Below, one piece after another: positions 61,723 through 64,000 of a stretch of 64,000 nucleotides of DNA (within the stretch, counting starts at the first letter, position 1; the number at the start of each line of letters is the position of its first letter). The position numbers and the translations under genes were made by a program. A model generated the notes under the pieces. The model saw only the letters and a list, made by a program, of their open reading frames with translations. It did no database searches and was not told the origin of the DNA. This stretch comes from Allolobophora icterica (Eukaryota > Annelida > Clitellata > Crassiclitellata > Lumbricidae), in NCBI GenBank assembly GCA_963556255.1, contig OY744605.1, forward strand, positions 39,740,108 to 39,804,107, written 5' to 3'.

Positions 61723-61951
61723 GCAAAGGAGACTTATGACGAGGCTTTGAAAGAAGGCTTTGGCGCCGTCTTGATGGAAGAAGATGATTCCTCATCAGAC
61801 ATCTTCACTTGTCTTGTGGGCAACTTACCACCAGATACAGAGGCTGTCATCAAGTTTGGATATGTCACCGAGTTGTCTCTTCAACCGGATGGAACCCTTT
61901 GCTTCCTTCTGCCAACTCTTCTCAATCCACGATACAATCCATCAGATAAGC
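61723..61951 (+). CDS. VWA5A-like protein, exon 3 (second half of VIT domain)
   Basis: 229 bases, beginning in phase 0 after catttacttacag and ending AAGC|gtaagg (76 codons plus one base). It reads AKETYDEALKEGFGAVLMEE, DDSSSDIFTCLVGNLPPDTE and VIKFGYVTEL, then DGTLCFLLPTLLNPRY. These are the hallmark VIT elements: the Y-x-x-A-x-x-x-G stretch, the F-x-x-x-x-GNLPP turn, the K-x-x-Y-V-x-E-L strand and the F-x-LP-x-x-x-x-PRY end. Agreement with VWA5A is strong across the whole exon. Confidence 0.93.
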
Positions 61952-62520
61952 GTAAGGAATTCTATACCTTTTAATTATTAAAAAAGTTAAAACAATTGTC
62001 TACTGCTGCTGTTCCATTCAGTCAGTTAGTAAGAAATCCACACCGTCCGCAGCTGGGTAATGCAGATTTTCATTTCACGGTTAAAGCAGCCCTGGAAGGC
62101 AGCAAGTGGCGTGTAGTGCGTAGAACATGCATACCTTAGGCATGTTCTACGTCACGCAGGTGATTGGAGCATGTTTGACCACATGGTTTGGAATTTAATG
62201 TTCCTTCAACCACATGAAATTTGTTCCTTCCGTTTGCAACTCTTCTCATGTTTGTCTGAGTCTTTAGCTGGCTTTAAAATGACCTGTATATACACCATAC
62301 ATATGCCCATTTAAATGCACCATGGGACTTGAACTGCATAATTTTCTTGTTGACCTTGAATTGAGCATTTCTATTCTTTTCTGTCGACAGCCAGCTAGAG
62401 GTAACCTCTGGCATTTAAAATACACAGAAGGTATTGCATTTACTGGGTAGCTAACATTAGATTTATTGTTGTTTTCACTTCTTTATACTGATTATATGAT
62501 CATACTCTTGATTCTTGTAG

Positions 62521-62687
62521 CTGATGGCTCTCATAGGTCAGAGGGTGTTACGCATGTTCCGAAAGGAGAACAACCATACACATTTGAGATCAAGGCCACC
62601 ATTGTGAATCCAGGGAAAGTCGTCAGCGTTAAGTCGCCCAAAGACGAGTTAGATGTCAAACTGAGCGAGGATAAAACTTCAGCACAG
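62521..62687 (+). CDS. VWA5A-like protein, exon 4
   Basis: 167 bases; the first two complete a Pro codon from exon 3 (C+CT), then 55 codons ending GCACAG|gtagat. The acceptor is gattcttgtag. It includes PYTFEIKATIVNPGKVVSVK and EDKTSAQ, matching the segment after the VIT domain in VWA5A (LPYTLSM..., then EDKTSAQV). The open frame starting at 62466 extends into the intron on both sides, but phase and homology define the exon. Confidence 0.9.
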
Positions 62688-62939
62688 GTAGATAACAAGC
62701 ATCTGTCAAAAGCTATGTTTGTTTGGCTATCTAACTCATCTAAAGTGCGAGTGTTTTAGGTAGCCAGAAATTGTGTGTTGATGCTAACGACAGAAATATT
62801 ATCAGTAAACACAACAGTACAAAGAAAACTATGGAAGAGTCACGAGTGGTTAAATAAACAAACAAACACACATGAAGCCCATCCAACGGATTCCCATCAG
62901 AATTTGACAGCATTATGTTCAGAATCTCCACATCAGCGG

Positions 62940-63040
62940 CAGTGCCGGCCTTAAGGGTGGGCAAACCGTGCGGTGGCACGGGGCCCGCAACTTGGGGGAG
63001 GCTCGAATAGTCAAAGAAAATTAACCCGACGAAATGAGGA
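62940..63040 (+). mobile_element. hAT-like end fragment
   Basis: cagtgccggccttaagggtg, gcaaaccgtgcggtggcacg and gggcccgcaacttggggg match, on the opposite strand, the right part of the element at 27628-27814. The other end is not identified. Confidence 0.5.
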
Positions 63041-63057
63041 GGTTAAGCCGAGGAGAC

Positions 63058-63150
63058 AGCATGGTGCTACGGTGGTAAATGGTAATCCATGGTGCTACGG
63101 TGGTAAATGGTAATCCATGGTGCTACGGTGGTAAATGGTAATCGATGATG
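63058..63150. repeat. 28-bp minisatellite
   Basis: Three nearly identical copies of catggtgctacggtggtaaa-tggtaatc and a partial fourth, in intron 4 of the VWA5A-like gene. Confidence 0.9.
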
Positions 63151-63359
63151 ATTGATGGTGGCTGTGTGGTGGCGCAGGAGTAGAATCAGGATAAGATAGC
63201 TTTTTAGGTTTCCAGTCAAGATTGGAACGCTGCGGAGGTTTGGGCAAGCTATTTAAGGGTAAGTTCAAACTAAATTTGCTTTAATTTATAATTCGACGTC
63301 TGTTTAAGCCTAGCAGGGCCTCATATGATACTCTAACCAAGTGTTCTGTTTGGGTTAAG

Positions 63360-63468
63360 GTTACTCTGGCTAAACCTTTTGTGCCTGATCATGATCTGAC
63401 GCTGAACGTGACAACTGAAGAACTAAATAAGCCTCACGTAATCTTTGAAAAAGGCGATGCTACCAAAG
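63360..63468 (+). CDS. VWA5A-like protein, exon 5; gene continues past window end
   Basis: 109 bases, phase 0 entry after tttgggttaag and phase 1 exit at AAAG|gtttgt. It encodes VTLAKPFVPDHDLTLNVTTE and then HVIFEKGDATKG, aligning with the VWA5A stretch that follows EDKTSAQ and leads to the VWA domain. I see no later exon in the remaining 530 bases, so the VWA domain (with its DRSGSM-type metal site) must lie beyond 64000. Including this exon, the window holds 853 coding bases (284 codons plus one base). Confidence 0.85.
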
Positions 63469-64000
63469 GTTTGTGCAACTGTTTTCTTTCCCTAGAATTT
63501 ATGTAATAGTCAACTGGCAGAAAAAATCATGCACTTATGGTATCTGTGTCAACTTTCTTTTAGAGTTATGCGTTAAGTAGTATGTATAGATGTATGCATG
63601 TATGCATCTGTGTATGTTTGTACGTATGCATGTATGTATATATGTATATTTTTGTATATGAGTACCTAACTGCAAAATTTATATTTAATTTTAAGTGCAT
63701 TTCAAAAGGCCCTACTCGCAAGTCTTCATAATGTTAGAGTTTATAGCAGATTGTTGCATCATCGATAAAGCTCGAGGGTAGGCCTACGCGTACCCTAAAG
63801 TAGAATACGTTAAAATACGTACGTACCTTTAAAAAATACAATACGCGTATGGTACGTATCATACACGAAAATTTTATTTATGGTTTACTCGGCGACCCAT
63901 AGCCTACGTATAATCTGACGTCAACAGTATGCGTCATTGAAACCGGTACTTCCGGTAGCGTAGCAGTAAATTTAATTCGATAAATTCTTCGGTTATAATT
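63469..64000. other. VWA5A-like intron 5, incomplete
   Basis: Contains a (TGTA/TGCA)n tract at 63583-63660 and several acgtac/tacgta words at 63800-63870. No further exon before the window ends. Confidence 0.5.

Overview
This window looks like nuclear DNA of a non-vertebrate animal. Its coding exons are short and separated by long introns with GT..AG borders. It carries tRNA-derived SINEs, CR1/L2-like LINE tails, many short hAT-type elements and long microsatellites. A marine deuterostome such as an echinoderm or hemichordate would fit, but the sequence alone does not settle the species. Most of the window is non-coding, and most long open frames are translations of simple repeats or transposons. 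There is no bacterial-style operon, CRISPR array or rRNA.

Two genes can be read with confidence. (1) On the minus strand, 17093 down to 11124, three exons encode the N-terminus of an A-type plexin: signal peptide plus a nearly complete Sema domain. All three exons are whole numbers of codons. The PSI, IPT, transmembrane and GAP exons were not found downstream (1-11 kb) and probably lie outside the window. A splice acceptor 5 bases before the ATG implies a non-coding leader exon farther upstream; a CpG-rich stretch near 37.6-38.4 kb with a minus-strand donor is one candidate. (2) On the plus strand, 57971 to 63468, five exons with matching phases encode the first 284 codons of a VWA5A-like protein (VIT domain and the following region). 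The gene runs off the right end before its VWA domain.

Layout: 1-11 kb, possible plexin intron or downstream DNA with SINEs, two hAT-type elements and minisatellites. 11-17 kb, plexin exons. 17-37 kb, repeats, a 28-bp minisatellite, degraded LINE reverse transcriptase pieces and a long CA tract. 38-57 kb, transposon-dense: a decayed hAT transposase element, a 1.5-kb inverted-repeat element with a mirrored motif array, a cluster of related short hAT elements, a 2.9-kb solo-LTR-like insertion and long ATC, TA and GT tracts. 57-64 kb, the VWA5A-like gene with several transposons in its introns.

The two most unusual items are the insertion at 47089-49987 (TGTGGCG...CGCCACA ends, 4-bp target duplication, nested repeats, an open frame reaching its 3' end, and an empty paralogous site at 54.3 kb) and the element at 41465-43009, in which one 14-bp motif recurs about every 190 bp and flips orientation at the midpoint. 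The two genes have no evident functional link; they are simply neighbours.
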